A stretch of 64,000 nt of DNA from contig CP130488.1 in NCBI GenBank assembly GCA_030522375.1, positions 620,001 to 684,000 on the forward strand, given 5' to 3'. The position numbers and the translations under genes were made by a program. The stretch comes from Methanosuratincola petrocarbonis. GTDB lineage: Archaea > Thermoproteota > Methanomethylicia > Methanomethylicales > Methanomethylicaceae. Shown piece after piece: positions 17,531-26,353 of the stretch (positions within the stretch are counted from its first letter, which is position 1; the number at the start of each line of letters is the position of its first letter). The notes beneath the pieces were generated by a model, which saw only the letters and a program-made list of their open reading frames with translations, was not told where the DNA came from and did not search any database.

Positions 17531-17674
17531 TAAATTAATTTCGATAATCTAGATTAGGTAAAAATTGATTATTTTTCACTATTGGAATTTCAAACAGCTT
17601 AAAGGCGAAAAAAATCCCAAGCCTTAAAAAATATCCTTACAGAGGGTAATAATTGAATATGTGCGTGCAAACTT

Positions 17675-18469
17675 ATGATGCCTGTCCATATCAACGACAT
17701 ATACTATGAACCGGAAAAACAATTTTGTGGACTGTACATAGCCTCAAAAATATCTATGCCTGATTTTGATCCTACGCTAGAGCTCCTGAGGATATTGAAT
17801 GAAAACAAGATTTGTTTCTTAAGCATATCATCTCACAGAAGCGAAGATGTGGTCCATAACTTCATAACTTTAGACCTTACAGACGTCCCTGAATTGAAAG
17901 AAAAAATGGTAAATGATATAAAAGAAAAATTCGGGCAGCGGCTGGTCTACCTTGAGTGCGCCGACTCCGGCGTCCCTGGGCTCATCTACAATGTGAACGG
18001 CTACCCGGTGATACTGAACATTTCCGGTCATCCTATGCAGGTCGCCGCGATGACGACTTCGGGATGGATGAACCTCGTGATGGGGATGATCAGGCGGTAC
18101 AAGGGCGATGCCATGCTGATGCTCTGGAATATGGGCAACGACTTCGGCGAGGCTCACGGGAAGACCCTCCTTGAGTTGAAGGGCATGAGCGACAGGCACC
18201 GCATCAGGATCGGGCTTGCCGTGCTCCAGGCGCTCGGCTGGGGTAAGTTCGAACTGGCGGAGTGCGACGAGTTTGGGAAAGTGGTGGTGATAAGGGCAAC
18301 AGAGAACTTTGAGGAGCTCATAACATGGGAGATGCTCGATTATGAGAACCGCTTCCTCCTAGGGTTCTTTGTCGGGCTGGTCAGCAAGGTATTCGACAAG
18401 GCATGCAGGGGCACAGAAGTGAAGTGCTTGAAGCTTGGCGACCCGTACTGCGAGTTCGTGATCAGGTGA
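17675..18469 (+). CDS. V4R-domain protein with N-terminal ACT-like domain
   Basis: 264 residues. The N-terminal 95 residues look like an ACT-type regulatory domain (ELLRILNENKICFLSISSHR). The C-terminal part, from about residue 110, is a V4R (4-vinyl reductase) small-molecule-binding domain: ALGWGKFELAECDE, GFFVGLVSKVFDKACRG, and the paired cysteines in KCLKLGDPYCEFVI. V4R proteins bind hydrocarbons or tetrapyrrole precursors, or act as regulators. It is immediately convergent with the methanogenesis marker 8 gene: the two stop codons abut at 18469/18470. Start ATG at 17675 or 17678. Confidence 0.8.
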   Translation: MMPVHINDIYYEPEKQFCGLYIASKISMPDFDPTLELLRILNENKICFLSISSHRSEDVVHNFITLDLTDVPELKEKMVNDIKEKFGQRLVYLECADSGVPGLIYNVNGYPVILNISGHPMQVAAMTTSGWMNLVMGMIRRYKGDAMLMLWNMGNDFGEAHGKTLLELKGMSDRHRIRIGLAVLQALGWGKFELAECDEFGKVVVIRATENFEELITWEMLDYENRFLLGFFVGLVSKVFDKACRGTEVKCLKLGDPYCEFVIR

Positions 18470-19327
18470 TCAGGCGAGCGGCTCCGGGCACTTGTCTGCC
18501 GCGTAGGGTAGCTTCTCAGCCTTGATCAGGAACTGTTGCCTGCTCGCCCTCACCTTCTCCAGGACGAGGCATTTGCCCCTCTCCGTGAGCGCGAAAACTG
18601 GGACTGCCGAGCCCGCCTGAATCAGTGCCTTCCCTGCAGCCGCCTCCCTGATCCACCTGGATGCGCAAGCCGACACCAAGTCCGCAACCTCGACCATCCT
18701 GCAGGCTTCCTCCTTCCCGATCCCGGTCAGGTGGACTCCGAATATGAGCGCATCAGGATGCCTTGCCCTTATCCTCTCGCCCTCTGCGGGGTCTGTTATT
18801 GTCACAGCGACATCCGAGTATCCCATCTTGTACGCGAGATCAGTCCCCTCTGCCTGATCGATCCTCGCGGTCTCGCGATCCAGGACGGTTCCGCCGAGGG
18901 CCTCTATCCTTTCGATGAGCTTAGGGATAGGGGAAGTCGAGACCAGCCCGGACATCCTCCCGCCAATACCCTGGACAAGGTCCGGGTTTTGCGTTATGAG
19001 CGTCCCTGCGCCCTCGCAGACGATGACGGCAGCCCCCAACGCCTTCGTCCGGAGCCCATGGCTTATCATTTCGGATGCGCCGAAGGTCACAAAGTCCTTT
19101 GACGACTCGAGCAAGCGGTTCTCAGTGCACATCCCGTACGCGCTGATCCTTCCCTCTATGTTCTTGCGGACCTTCTCTGGGGTGATGGTGTCCACCGGGG
19201 TGGAGAACTTCTTCGCCAGCGGGCATTCCCTGATCATGGGAGGGCCGACCTCGATAACCAGCCCATCCCTGACAACAACGCGGGACCTGCCTATCGCCTC
19301 AATCACATGCTCGTCTCGATCGGGCAT
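18470..19327 (-). CDS. Methanogenesis marker protein 8 (DUF2099)
   Basis: 285 residues from the ATG at 19327. The N terminus DEHVIEAIGRSRVVVRDG, followed by ECPLAKKF, YGMCTENRLLES, VTFGASEMISHGLRTKALG and LVQGIGGRMSGLVSTSPIP, matches the DUF2099/methanogenesis marker 8 family as I remember it. The family is nearly confined to methanogens and its biochemical role is unknown. A TATA-like GATATTATCC about 30-40 bases upstream supports this start over the GTG at 19351. Its presence is the best hint that this is a methanogen or a methanogen relative. Confidence 0.82.
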   Translation of the reverse strand: MPDRDEHVIEAIGRSRVVVRDGLVIEVGPPMIRECPLAKKFSTPVDTITPEKVRKNIEGRISAYGMCTENRLLESSKDFVTFGASEMISHGLRTKALGAAVIVCEGAGTLITQNPDLVQGIGGRMSGLVSTSPIPKLIERIEALGGTVLDRETARIDQAEGTDLAYKMGYSDVAVTITDPAEGERIRARHPDALIFGVHLTGIGKEEACRMVEVADLVSACASRWIREAAAGKALIQAGSAVPVFALTERGKCLVLEKVRASRQQFLIKAEKLPYAADKCPEPLA

Positions 19328-19555
19328 AATCGCATCGAAAAGTTGATACACGCCTTAGGATAATATCTCTTTTGCCGATGAAGATAGTCATGCAAACCGA
19401 TGGGAAAGATGAGGGCCCCTAGGGTATCTGAGGCATTCCCCATCCAACAGTTGCCATGAGAGAAAGTGATTTTTTCATTTCAGTTACGCATGCTCGGCTA
19501 TCCATTGCATTCTGTTTCTGAAAAAGTCCAAGTCAAAACAGGCGGGTTAATGGGC

Positions 19556-19735
19556 TCAGATCCGCCTTCTCGACTCTGCTTCGCTCTTGAGCAAGTATCT
19601 GATCACATAGTCCATTGTCTTCCTGCGCCTGTCCTGGCTGTCCTGGAACCTCAGCGTCTTCTGGAGCTCCAGCAGGCTGATGTAAGTGTCCTCCTTTACC
19701 CTGATCAGAAAAGTCCTCTCTGGCAAAAAGCCCAC
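19556..19735 (-). CDS. Small basic protein (59 residues) downstream of pyrophosphatase
   Basis: A short gene read by eye, GTG start at 19735, thirteen bases after the pyrophosphatase stop. It encodes GFLPERTFLIRVKEDTYISL, then ELQKTLRFQDSQDRRRKTMD and an amphipathic helix VIRYLLKSEAES. The beta strand followed by two helices recalls ribbon-helix-helix proteins, but this is not certain. It is likely co-transcribed with hppA. Codon usage looks like neighbouring real genes (third-position G/C). Confidence 0.55.
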   Translation of the reverse strand: MGFLPERTFLIRVKEDTYISLLELQKTLRFQDSQDRRRKTMDYVIRYLLKSEAESRRRI

Positions 19736-19748
19736 CTGTAAAAAAAGA

Positions 19749-21809
19749 TTAGAGGAGAGAGTACATAAGGATTAAGGCAATGAAGAGTATCGAGATCGTG
19801 TTCATCACTTTGATGAGCGGGTTGATCGCAGGTCCGGCTGTGTCCTTGAACGGGTCTCCGACTGTGTCCCCGACTACCGCAGCCGCATGGGCTGGGCTCT
19901 TCTTGCCGCCGAAGTTGCCGAGCTCGATGTACTTCTTCGCATTGTCCCACATGGCTCCCCCTGTGGTCATGAGCAGCGCGAGGAGCAGGCCCGACAGGAT
20001 GACTCCCATGAGCATCCCTCCGAGCGCCCTCTCGTTGAGCAGGAACCCGACCAGGAGTGGTGAGAGTATTGCAATGATGGCAGGCGCCGCAAGCTCCTTC
20101 AGTGCAGCCTTGGTCACTATGTCGACTGCCCTGCCATAGTCCGGCTTAGCAGTACCTTCCATTATGCCCTTGATCTCGCGGAACTGTCTCCTGACCTCCT
20201 CGACGATCTGGAATGCCGCCCTCCCGACGGCGGTCATCAGCATCGATGCGAACAGGAAAGGTATCGCCGCGCCCAACAGGAGACCAGCAAGCACAAATGG
20301 GTCCTCTATCGAAAGCACTACCGATCCTACCCTCTTGACGATCTCGTCCTTGTATGCCGCAAACAGCGAGAGGGCTGCGAGCGCAGCAGAGCCTATCGCA
20401 TAACCTTTTGTCACAGCCTTCGTGGTGTTCCCGACCGCATCGAGCGGATCCGTCACGTCGCGGACCTCCTTCGGGAGGTTTGCCATCTCTGCGATCCCGC
20501 CTGCATTGTCTGTAATCGGTCCGTAGGCATCGATCGAGACGATCATACCGGTTGTGGAGAGCATTGCGGCTGCAGCGATTGCTATTCCATAGACTCCAAG
20601 CTCTGGCGATGATGCGCCGCCTGCGATGAAGTAAGAGGCCAGTATGCCTGCAACGATTACGATTACTGGGAAGAATGTGCTCCGCATGCCCATCCCGAGC
20701 CCGGCTATTATGTTGGTGCCCGCGCCGGTCTTGGAAGATTCAGAGACGAAGAGCACCGGCTTGTGCGAATAGGATGTGAAGTAGTCGGTTATGACCACCA
20801 TGCATACCATCACAACAAGCCCGACGATGGAGCATATGTAGACGCCGAGGTCACCTCCCATGAAGTAGTAAGTGACGATATAGAAAGCCACCGCCGAGAC
20901 AACGGTCGTGGCAGCGAGCCCCTTGTACAGGGCGTTCATGATCTTGCCTCCTTTGCCGAGCCTCACGAAGAAAGTCCCTATCACCGTGGCGAATATGGCC
21001 ATGGCGCCGATCACCAGCGGCAGGGCTATCCCGCTCGTCCCGAATTTAGCGAGGACTGCTGGTGACGAAGCCAACAGCATCGCGGCTAATGCAGTCACAA
21101 CATACGTCTCGAACAAGTCAGCACCCATGCCGGCGCAGTCGCCTACCGCATCGCCTACGTTGTCTGCGATCACGGCCGGGTTGCGCGGGTCGTCCTCAGG
21201 TATCCCTGCTTCGACTTTGCCGACCAGGTCTGCACCCACGTCTGCCGCTTTGGTGTAGATCCCGCCGCCGACCCTCGCGAAGAGGCTTATCAGGCACGCG
21301 CCGAAGCCGAAGCCCACGAGAAGGTTGGCGTCGCCGAAGAGGATGTAGAAGATGGTGAGCCCCAGCAGCGCGAGCCCGACGATCGAGAATCCTGAGACTG
21401 CGCCGCCCTTGAATGCCAGCGAGAGGGCTGCTTGCAAACCCTGCTTCGCCTTGTTCGCCGTCCTGACATTCCCGGCAGTCGTCATCTTCATGCCTACATA
21501 GCCGCAGAAGGCTGAGAGCGTCGCGCCCACCGCAAAGCCGAGCGCAGTCTGCCAGTTGATTGCCAAGGCGAGGACTACAGCGATCACAGCGGCGAAGATA
21601 GCGACCGTCTTGTACTGGCGGTTGAGGTAAGCGTTGCCGCCTTCCCTGATCGCTTTCGCAATCCTCTTCATCTCGTCTGTGCCTTCGTCCTCCCTGATCA
21701 CGCTCATCGCAAGGTACCCTGCATAGAGCAGCGCGACCACGCCTGCAACTAGCGGGAGTGCAATCTCTATGTTAAGTCCGACCATAAGTGGTGTCCATAT
21801 TTCACTCAT
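19749..21809 (-). CDS. hppA: Membrane-bound proton-translocating pyrophosphatase
   Basis: 686 residues, about 16 membrane segments. Hallmarks are GGGIYTKAADVGADLVGKVE, IPEDDPRNPAVIADNVGD with its acidic cluster, and near the end GDTVGDPFKDTAGPAINPLI. The segment GNTTKAVTKGYAIG carries Lys at the position that distinguishes K+-independent enzymes (Ala in K+-dependent ones), so this is probably a K+-independent H+ pump. It hydrolyses PPi from biosynthesis to energise the membrane. ATG at 21809 has AGGGGG eight bases upstream. Confidence 0.95.
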   Translation of the reverse strand: MSEIWTPLMVGLNIEIALPLVAGVVALLYAGYLAMSVIREDEGTDEMKRIAKAIREGGNAYLNRQYKTVAIFAAVIAVVLALAINWQTALGFAVGATLSAFCGYVGMKMTTAGNVRTANKAKQGLQAALSLAFKGGAVSGFSIVGLALLGLTIFYILFGDANLLVGFGFGACLISLFARVGGGIYTKAADVGADLVGKVEAGIPEDDPRNPAVIADNVGDAVGDCAGMGADLFETYVVTALAAMLLASSPAVLAKFGTSGIALPLVIGAMAIFATVIGTFFVRLGKGGKIMNALYKGLAATTVVSAVAFYIVTYYFMGGDLGVYICSIVGLVVMVCMVVITDYFTSYSHKPVLFVSESSKTGAGTNIIAGLGMGMRSTFFPVIVIVAGILASYFIAGGASSPELGVYGIAIAAAAMLSTTGMIVSIDAYGPITDNAGGIAEMANLPKEVRDVTDPLDAVGNTTKAVTKGYAIGSAALAALSLFAAYKDEIVKRVGSVVLSIEDPFVLAGLLLGAAIPFLFASMLMTAVGRAAFQIVEEVRRQFREIKGIMEGTAKPDYGRAVDIVTKAALKELAAPAIIAILSPLLVGFLLNERALGGMLMGVILSGLLLALLMTTGGAMWDNAKKYIELGNFGGKKSPAHAAAVVGDTVGDPFKDTAGPAINPLIKVMNTISILFIALILMYSLL

Positions 21810-21967
21810 GAAATTTCCCCCTTGCCTTTGATGTCAGTGGAGTGAATCAGGCTGGGGATATTTAAGCGATTCGATATTTGGAGCTAAAATTATTGCAAAA
21901 AACAAATGCCCGCATAAACGCTCCACAGCGGGCTGGAAAAGAAAAAATGTATTTTTGTTTTTGGCGT

Positions 21968-23596
21968 TCATTCGACGGGAATGTAAGACACTTCGCAGTT
22001 GCCTTCCTTGAGCGCGAGGACTATGCGCTTCATCCATTTCTCGTCTTCTTTCGGGAAATCAGCCCTGTAGTGCGCCCCCCTGCTCTCCTCCCTGAGCATT
22101 GCCGCCATTGCAGTCACTTCAGCCATGTCAAGCATCATCTCTACGAGCGTGCTCTCGAGGCCATTCTCGGCTCTTATGCCCCCCTCCCTGATCCGGTTGA
22201 ATGTAGCCAATGCCTCCTGAAGCCCGCTGGTGTTCCTTATGATCCCGACGCCCTTCCACATCGTCTCCCTTATCGTGCTGATCGCTTCCTTGGCAGGGGC
22301 TTTACCTTCTCCGGACTGTCCCTGGTATGGGAACTCGGGATCAGCTTTGAACGCGCCGGGATCGCCTTTGTCGACCGTGCTGGCATGCATCGAAGCAGCC
22401 ATTCCGGACCTGAAGCCGAATGCTATGGCTGCAGCAAATGCGTTCCCGCCTATCCTGTTGGCCCCGTGCGGCCCGCCGACCGCCTCGCCAGCGGCAAATA
22501 GACCTTCCACCGACGTAGCCCCGTTGGCGTCCGTTTTTATCCCGCCCATCATGAAGTGGGCGTAGGGCGAGATTGCGATCTTCTCGGTCCTGAGCGGGAC
22601 CCTCCTTGACTCGAGGTCCTTTACCGCTGCCCTCAAAGCGGGGTTGCTTTCCAGATCGCTGTCCTTGATGCCCCTGCAGTCCAGGAATACTCTCCTCTCC
22701 CTGCCGCCGGAGAGCATCTCCTTGGCGATGAGTATGGAAAATGCGTCCCTCGTCATCTTCCATGGCTCGCCTATGCCGTTCTTCTTGAAGATCGAGTTCC
22801 CTTCCTCGTCCAGGACATCCCCGCCGTTCCTGAGGAGCTGGGAATACTCTATGAAGAGCTTGGGGAGCCCTTCCTGCGAGACCATCATCGGGTAGAACTG
22901 GACAAACTCCATGTCCACCAGCTCTGCCCCCGCCCTGAACGCTAGGCTGCACCCGTATCCGGACGACCCTGCAGGCATCAGGGTCTTTGAGTAGATCTCC
23001 CCTGACCCGCCAGTGGCAACCACGATCGCTTTGGCTTTCATCGCGACGGGCTCGCCCGTGTCGGTCTTTGCGCCTATGGCTCCGACCGCCCGTTCCCCGT
23101 CTTTCACGATCCTTGTGACCATGGTCCTCTCGAGGAATCTGACGCCGAGCCCCTCTGCAGCCGACCGGAGGACTTTTTGGAGGGTCGTCGCCTTCCCCTT
23201 CATGTAATACGATCTCGGCTTTGAGTGCCCGGGTATTGGGTACGCCTTGATCTCCCCGTTCTCCTCCTCAAACTCCACCCCGAGCTCGACGAGGCGCGAG
23301 AAGTACTTTGAGATGTCATTGACCATCGTTCTGGCAAGCTTCTTATCGTTGATCATGCATCCCCCTCGGAGCGTGTCCTGGAAGTGCAGCTCCGTGCTGT
23401 CGCCCGGATCGCCGAATGCAGTCGCGGCTGAGAGTATGCCCGCAGCCATGGCGGTGGTGTTCGCCCCGCCGACCAGCGTCTTTGTGACTATCGCCGTCCT
23501 GGAGAGGTCGGATGCGGACGAGATCGCAGCGCAGAGCCCTGCGAGCCCTCCGCCTATCACTAAAACATCTGTTTCGAGTTCCAAATAATTCACCAT
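21968..23596 (-). CDS. FAD-dependent fumarate reductase/succinate dehydrogenase-like flavoprotein
   Basis: About 542 residues. The N-terminal dinucleotide fold (DVLVIGGGLAGLCAAISSAS), the ELVDMEFVQFYPMM and HFMMGGIKTD motifs, and the FAD motif GLFAAGEAVGGPHGANRIGG are typical of the FRD/SDH flavoprotein family, which also includes aspartate oxidase and thiol:fumarate reductase TfrA. No iron-sulfur or membrane subunit gene is adjacent, so the electron partner is unknown. It follows the moaD-like gene by about 30-40 bases. Possible starts are the ATG at 23596 or a TTG at 23584 behind GGTGA. Confidence 0.85.
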   Translation of the reverse strand: MVNYLELETDVLVIGGGLAGLCAAISSASDLSRTAIVTKTLVGGANTTAMAAGILSAATAFGDPGDSTELHFQDTLRGGCMINDKKLARTMVNDISKYFSRLVELGVEFEEENGEIKAYPIPGHSKPRSYYMKGKATTLQKVLRSAAEGLGVRFLERTMVTRIVKDGERAVGAIGAKTDTGEPVAMKAKAIVVATGGSGEIYSKTLMPAGSSGYGCSLAFRAGAELVDMEFVQFYPMMVSQEGLPKLFIEYSQLLRNGGDVLDEEGNSIFKKNGIGEPWKMTRDAFSILIAKEMLSGGRERRVFLDCRGIKDSDLESNPALRAAVKDLESRRVPLRTEKIAISPYAHFMMGGIKTDANGATSVEGLFAAGEAVGGPHGANRIGGNAFAAAIAFGFRSGMAASMHASTVDKGDPGAFKADPEFPYQGQSGEGKAPAKEAISTIRETMWKGVGIIRNTSGLQEALATFNRIREGGIRAENGLESTLVEMMLDMAEVTAMAAMLREESRGAHYRADFPKEDEKWMKRIVLALKEGNCEVSYIPVE

Positions 23597-23634
23597 TCCA
23601 ATCAATAGTTCTCATTACTGCGTACCGTTCAAGG

Positions 23635-23910
23635 CTAACCCCCGAAGGGCGGGAGGCCAATGAGCACCTCCGATCCGTCGGAGATTTTGTTCTTCATGTC
23701 TGCCTTCGAGAGAAGGGCGCCGTCCAGCGTTATCATGATCCCTTGCTCGATCTCTGAGTCGGTGAGGAGGCGCCTCATCCTCTCGCCGTATTTCTCGATC
23801 AGGCAGCGGATGAGATCCTCGACTGTTGCCCCCTCATCTAGCTGGAGTTCCTCCTCCTTCACGCCAGTCGCATCCCTGAGGATGGAAAGGTAAGAGACTT
23901 TGACCCGCAA
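23635..23910 (-). CDS. MoaD/ThiS-family ubiquitin-like sulfur carrier protein
   Basis: 91 residues with a beta-grasp fold: RVKVSYLSILRDATGVKEEE, GATVEDLIRCLIEKYG, and the C-terminal di-glycine tail PPFGG needed for adenylation and thiocarboxylation. The family supplies sulfur for molybdopterin, thiamine or tRNA thiolation, or acts as SAMP-type modifier. No moeB/E1-like gene is adjacent. The TTG at 23910, five bases after GGTGG, is preferred to upstream TTG (23937) and GTG (23919). It sits between the FBPase and flavoprotein genes. Confidence 0.85.
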   Translation of the reverse strand: MRVKVSYLSILRDATGVKEEELQLDEGATVEDLIRCLIEKYGERMRRLLTDSEIEQGIMITLDGALLSKADMKNKISDGSEVLIGLPPFGG

Positions 23911-23949
23911 GCCAGCCACCGGTTTCAAGCAAAGCAAAGCTGCGCTGCT

Positions 23950-25047
23950 CTACTCCTCTTTCTTCCCCCTCAACTTGAGCTTTTCCAGCACCTGGGGCAT
24001 CGTCGTGTACTCCATCTCCTCGGGGCCGAGCCTCTCGGGCATGAACGGGCCGTGCCTCCTCATGTAGTCCGCGATCTCGCATGCCTTTGCCCTGGTCATG
24101 TCGAAGGCGGGGTCGTCGAACAGGTCCGAAGGCCCTGTGAGTTTCCCGTTCTTGATCTGGAACCCCAGCGCTATGAGCCTCGGCGGGCCGTCGAACCTCG
24201 TGCACCTCGCGTTCTTCTGCGCCACGGGCATCATCGGTCCGTAGTGGGATCCGCGCATCCATCCGGCGACGAGGTGCGGGAACGCGAACGGCTCCAGTAT
24301 TTCGCCGACCGCCGGGAGACCGTGCTGCGCCCTCACTATCGCGACTGGGTCGTCCTTCCCGACGTACCTGCCGGCTATGAGGCAGAGCCTTGTGATGCTC
24401 ACCTTTGAGGCTACAGTCCCGTCCTTCTTGCTGATCCTCTTGAGGATGTACCTCCCCGTGTTCCCTATAAGAGCAAGGAGGTCGTAGGACTCCTCAGGGG
24501 TGTTCAGCTCGAATGAGGTCCCATCAAGCACGTCCAGGACTTGGAATGTGAAGCCGTCGTGCATCGTCGGGTCGATGACAAGCCCGGCTGTGGAGAACGG
24601 GTCGGCGAAGACCTTGTAAAGCGGCAGGTTGAATGCCCCCGGCTCGGTCTTGTCCGCCATGAACACGACTACGGGCTCGCTCTTCCTCTCCTCGAACTCC
24701 ATCTCTGCGTAGCCCGGTCCCAAGCCCTTCAGGTTCCCTGAGAATGCTTCGCAGAGGAGGTCCTGTCCCGCGGCGTAGAGCCCCAGCTCTTCGGCGACCT
24801 TTGCCGCCTTCTTGAAAGTCTCCCACGCCAGGTTGTGTATCTCGGTGTTGTCCTCCCCCTTTTTGTGAGTGATGATCAGCTCAATGTCATCACCGCAGTT
24901 CGTCACATGGAAGTCGCTTATCAGCCCAGAGTCTTTTGCTTCCTTTAGGGCATCTTGGGCAGCCTTCAGCTGCATCGGGTGCACGACATGGTGACCCGCA
25001 AGAGAGCCTACATCCGCCTTGAGTACGCTCAATGTAGTCTTAACCAT
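23950..25047 (-). CDS. fbp: Fructose-1,6-bisphosphate aldolase/phosphatase (FBPase class V)
   Basis: 365 residues. The N terminus TTLSVLKADVGSLAGHHVVHP, the GYAEMEFEERKSEPVVVFMA region, CLIAGRYVGKDDPVAIVRAQ and FQIKNGKLTGPSDLFDDPAF are characteristic of the archaeal bifunctional enzyme, with several Mg-binding Asp residues. It makes fructose 6-phosphate from triose phosphates in one protein, making gluconeogenesis unidirectional. ATG at 25047 lies behind GGTG; the longer frame begins with GTG at 25059. It is followed by moaD-like and flavoprotein genes on the same strand. Confidence 0.95.
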   Translation of the reverse strand: MVKTTLSVLKADVGSLAGHHVVHPMQLKAAQDALKEAKDSGLISDFHVTNCGDDIELIITHKKGEDNTEIHNLAWETFKKAAKVAEELGLYAAGQDLLCEAFSGNLKGLGPGYAEMEFEERKSEPVVVFMADKTEPGAFNLPLYKVFADPFSTAGLVIDPTMHDGFTFQVLDVLDGTSFELNTPEESYDLLALIGNTGRYILKRISKKDGTVASKVSITRLCLIAGRYVGKDDPVAIVRAQHGLPAVGEILEPFAFPHLVAGWMRGSHYGPMMPVAQKNARCTRFDGPPRLIALGFQIKNGKLTGPSDLFDDPAFDMTRAKACEIADYMRRHGPFMPERLGPEEMEYTTMPQVLEKLKLRGKKEE

Positions 25048-25171
25048 ACAAGACACCACTTGACTATCAGCCCTCTTTTCTTAAAAATACTGCTGTTGGC
25101 AAGTTTTGGATGGCGAGCAGCAGATGCTGACTACCCGTGATGATGTGACTGCACAGATCCAGATCATGTGA

Positions 25172-25423
25172 TTAATTTATCCGCAAAAAGCTTCCAATCA
25201 CAAGAATCATTATCACATAAGCCGCGAGGAAGAAGAAGGGGTACTCCCTGCGGCACAGGAAATACGCCCCTGCCATCGCCACGCGCATGAATGGGGTGAG
25301 TATCAGCACAAGGATCCCCGCCCATGCGAGGTCCGCCGAAACGAAGAACCCCAGGGCTGTCATAGCGACCCCGGTGAGGACGCCTATCCTGAGGACCCAT
25401 GAGATGAGCTCCTCGACGGTCAC
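25172..25423 (-). CDS. DUF1634 small membrane protein
   Basis: 83-84 residues with three hydrophobic segments (VLRIGVLTGVAMTALGFF; GILVLILTPFMRVAMAGAYF; FFLAAYVIMILVIGSF). DUF1634 proteins usually accompany TauE/SafE permeases, as here, where the gene overlaps the end of the permease gene by four to seven bases. It is probably an accessory subunit. The start is GTG at 25423 (or TTG at 25426). Confidence 0.8.
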   Translation of the reverse strand: MTVEELISWVLRIGVLTGVAMTALGFFVSADLAWAGILVLILTPFMRVAMAGAYFLCRREYPFFFLAAYVIMILVIGSFLRIN

Positions 25424-26274
25424 CAAGCCAGGATCCCCCCTGCCTTGAGAAGCAGGACTGCACCGAAGAACGAAAGCACCACCGCGAGGACCCTTCTTAC
25501 CACTGTAGACCTCGACCTGGCGAGGAGCTTCGTGCCAATGTAAGCCCCGATCATGATGCCCATGATTGTCGGGGCAGCCAGTTTCAGATCGATAAGACCG
25601 CTCTCGAAGTAAATCACAGCGCTGGCAGCAGCGGTCACTCCTACCATGAAATTGCTCGTGGCTGCGGCAGCCTTGATGGGTATCTTCATCACAAGGTTCA
25701 TTATCGGCACCTTTATCACACCTCCCCCAATGCCGACCATCCCGGAGACGGCGCCTGCAATGAAGCTTGTGACTGTGCCAATCTTGAGGTTCTTCACACC
25801 ATAACTCACAGTTGCAGAGGACTGCACATCATAAAATTCGCCTGCGAGAAGCACACTCTCTTCCGCCCTTTCTCGTGATCCGGCGTCTGAGGCAGACGGT
25901 CCCCCCTTCCGCTCCCTGAACATCGTAATGGATGTGTAAAAGAGCACGCACCCCAGCAGGGCTTGGATCACCCAGACGGGCATCGCTATCGCCAGATATG
26001 CCCCGGCTACCGCACCCGACACTGTAAATACCTCGAGGACCATCGCCAGCTTCAGATTCGTCATCCTGTCCTTTATGTAGACACTCCCAGCCATGCTAGA
26101 GCTGGCTATAACGGCTATCAGGCTCAGTGCGACCGCCTGGTGCGCCGGAAGGTTCAGCGCGAGTAGCAGGAAGATGATCATTAGCACCCCGCCGCCGAGG
26201 CCTAGCATCGCCCCTAGGCTACCTGCGAATATGCCGAACAGCAGGATGGCGAGCGCCATCAGGTAGAGTTCCAT
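25420..26274 (-). CDS. TauE/SafE-family anion permease
   Basis: 284 residues, eight to nine membrane segments. The duplicated family motif is visible: FAGSLGAMLGLGGGVLMI at the N terminus and FIAGAVSGMVGIGGGVIKVP in the second half. The central loop of about 50 hydrophilic residues (MFRERKGGPSASDAG) is cytosolic. Relatives export sulfite or sulfonates or import small organic acids. ATG at 26274. Divergent from ilvD; coupled with the DUF1634 gene. Confidence 0.88.
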   Translation of the reverse strand: MELYLMALAILLFGIFAGSLGAMLGLGGGVLMIIFLLLALNLPAHQAVALSLIAVIASSSMAGSVYIKDRMTNLKLAMVLEVFTVSGAVAGAYLAIAMPVWVIQALLGCVLFYTSITMFRERKGGPSASDAGSRERAEESVLLAGEFYDVQSSATVSYGVKNLKIGTVTSFIAGAVSGMVGIGGGVIKVPIMNLVMKIPIKAAAATSNFMVGVTAAASAVIYFESGLIDLKLAAPTIMGIMIGAYIGTKLLARSRSTVVRRVLAVVLSFFGAVLLLKAGGILAW

Positions 26275-26314
26275 CAAGAGCCGCTCCGCATTTGATCAGC
26301 CGGTTGTCAAAGTG

Positions 26315-26322
26315 TTATATAT
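26315..26322 (+). promoter_or_regulatory. TATA box for ilvD
   Basis: TTATATAT centred about 25 bases before the expected transcript start near 26343 and about 35 bases before the ATG at 26354. Confidence 0.55.
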
Positions 26323-26353
26323 CGATTCTTTTCAAATGGAGTTTGTGGTGCCT

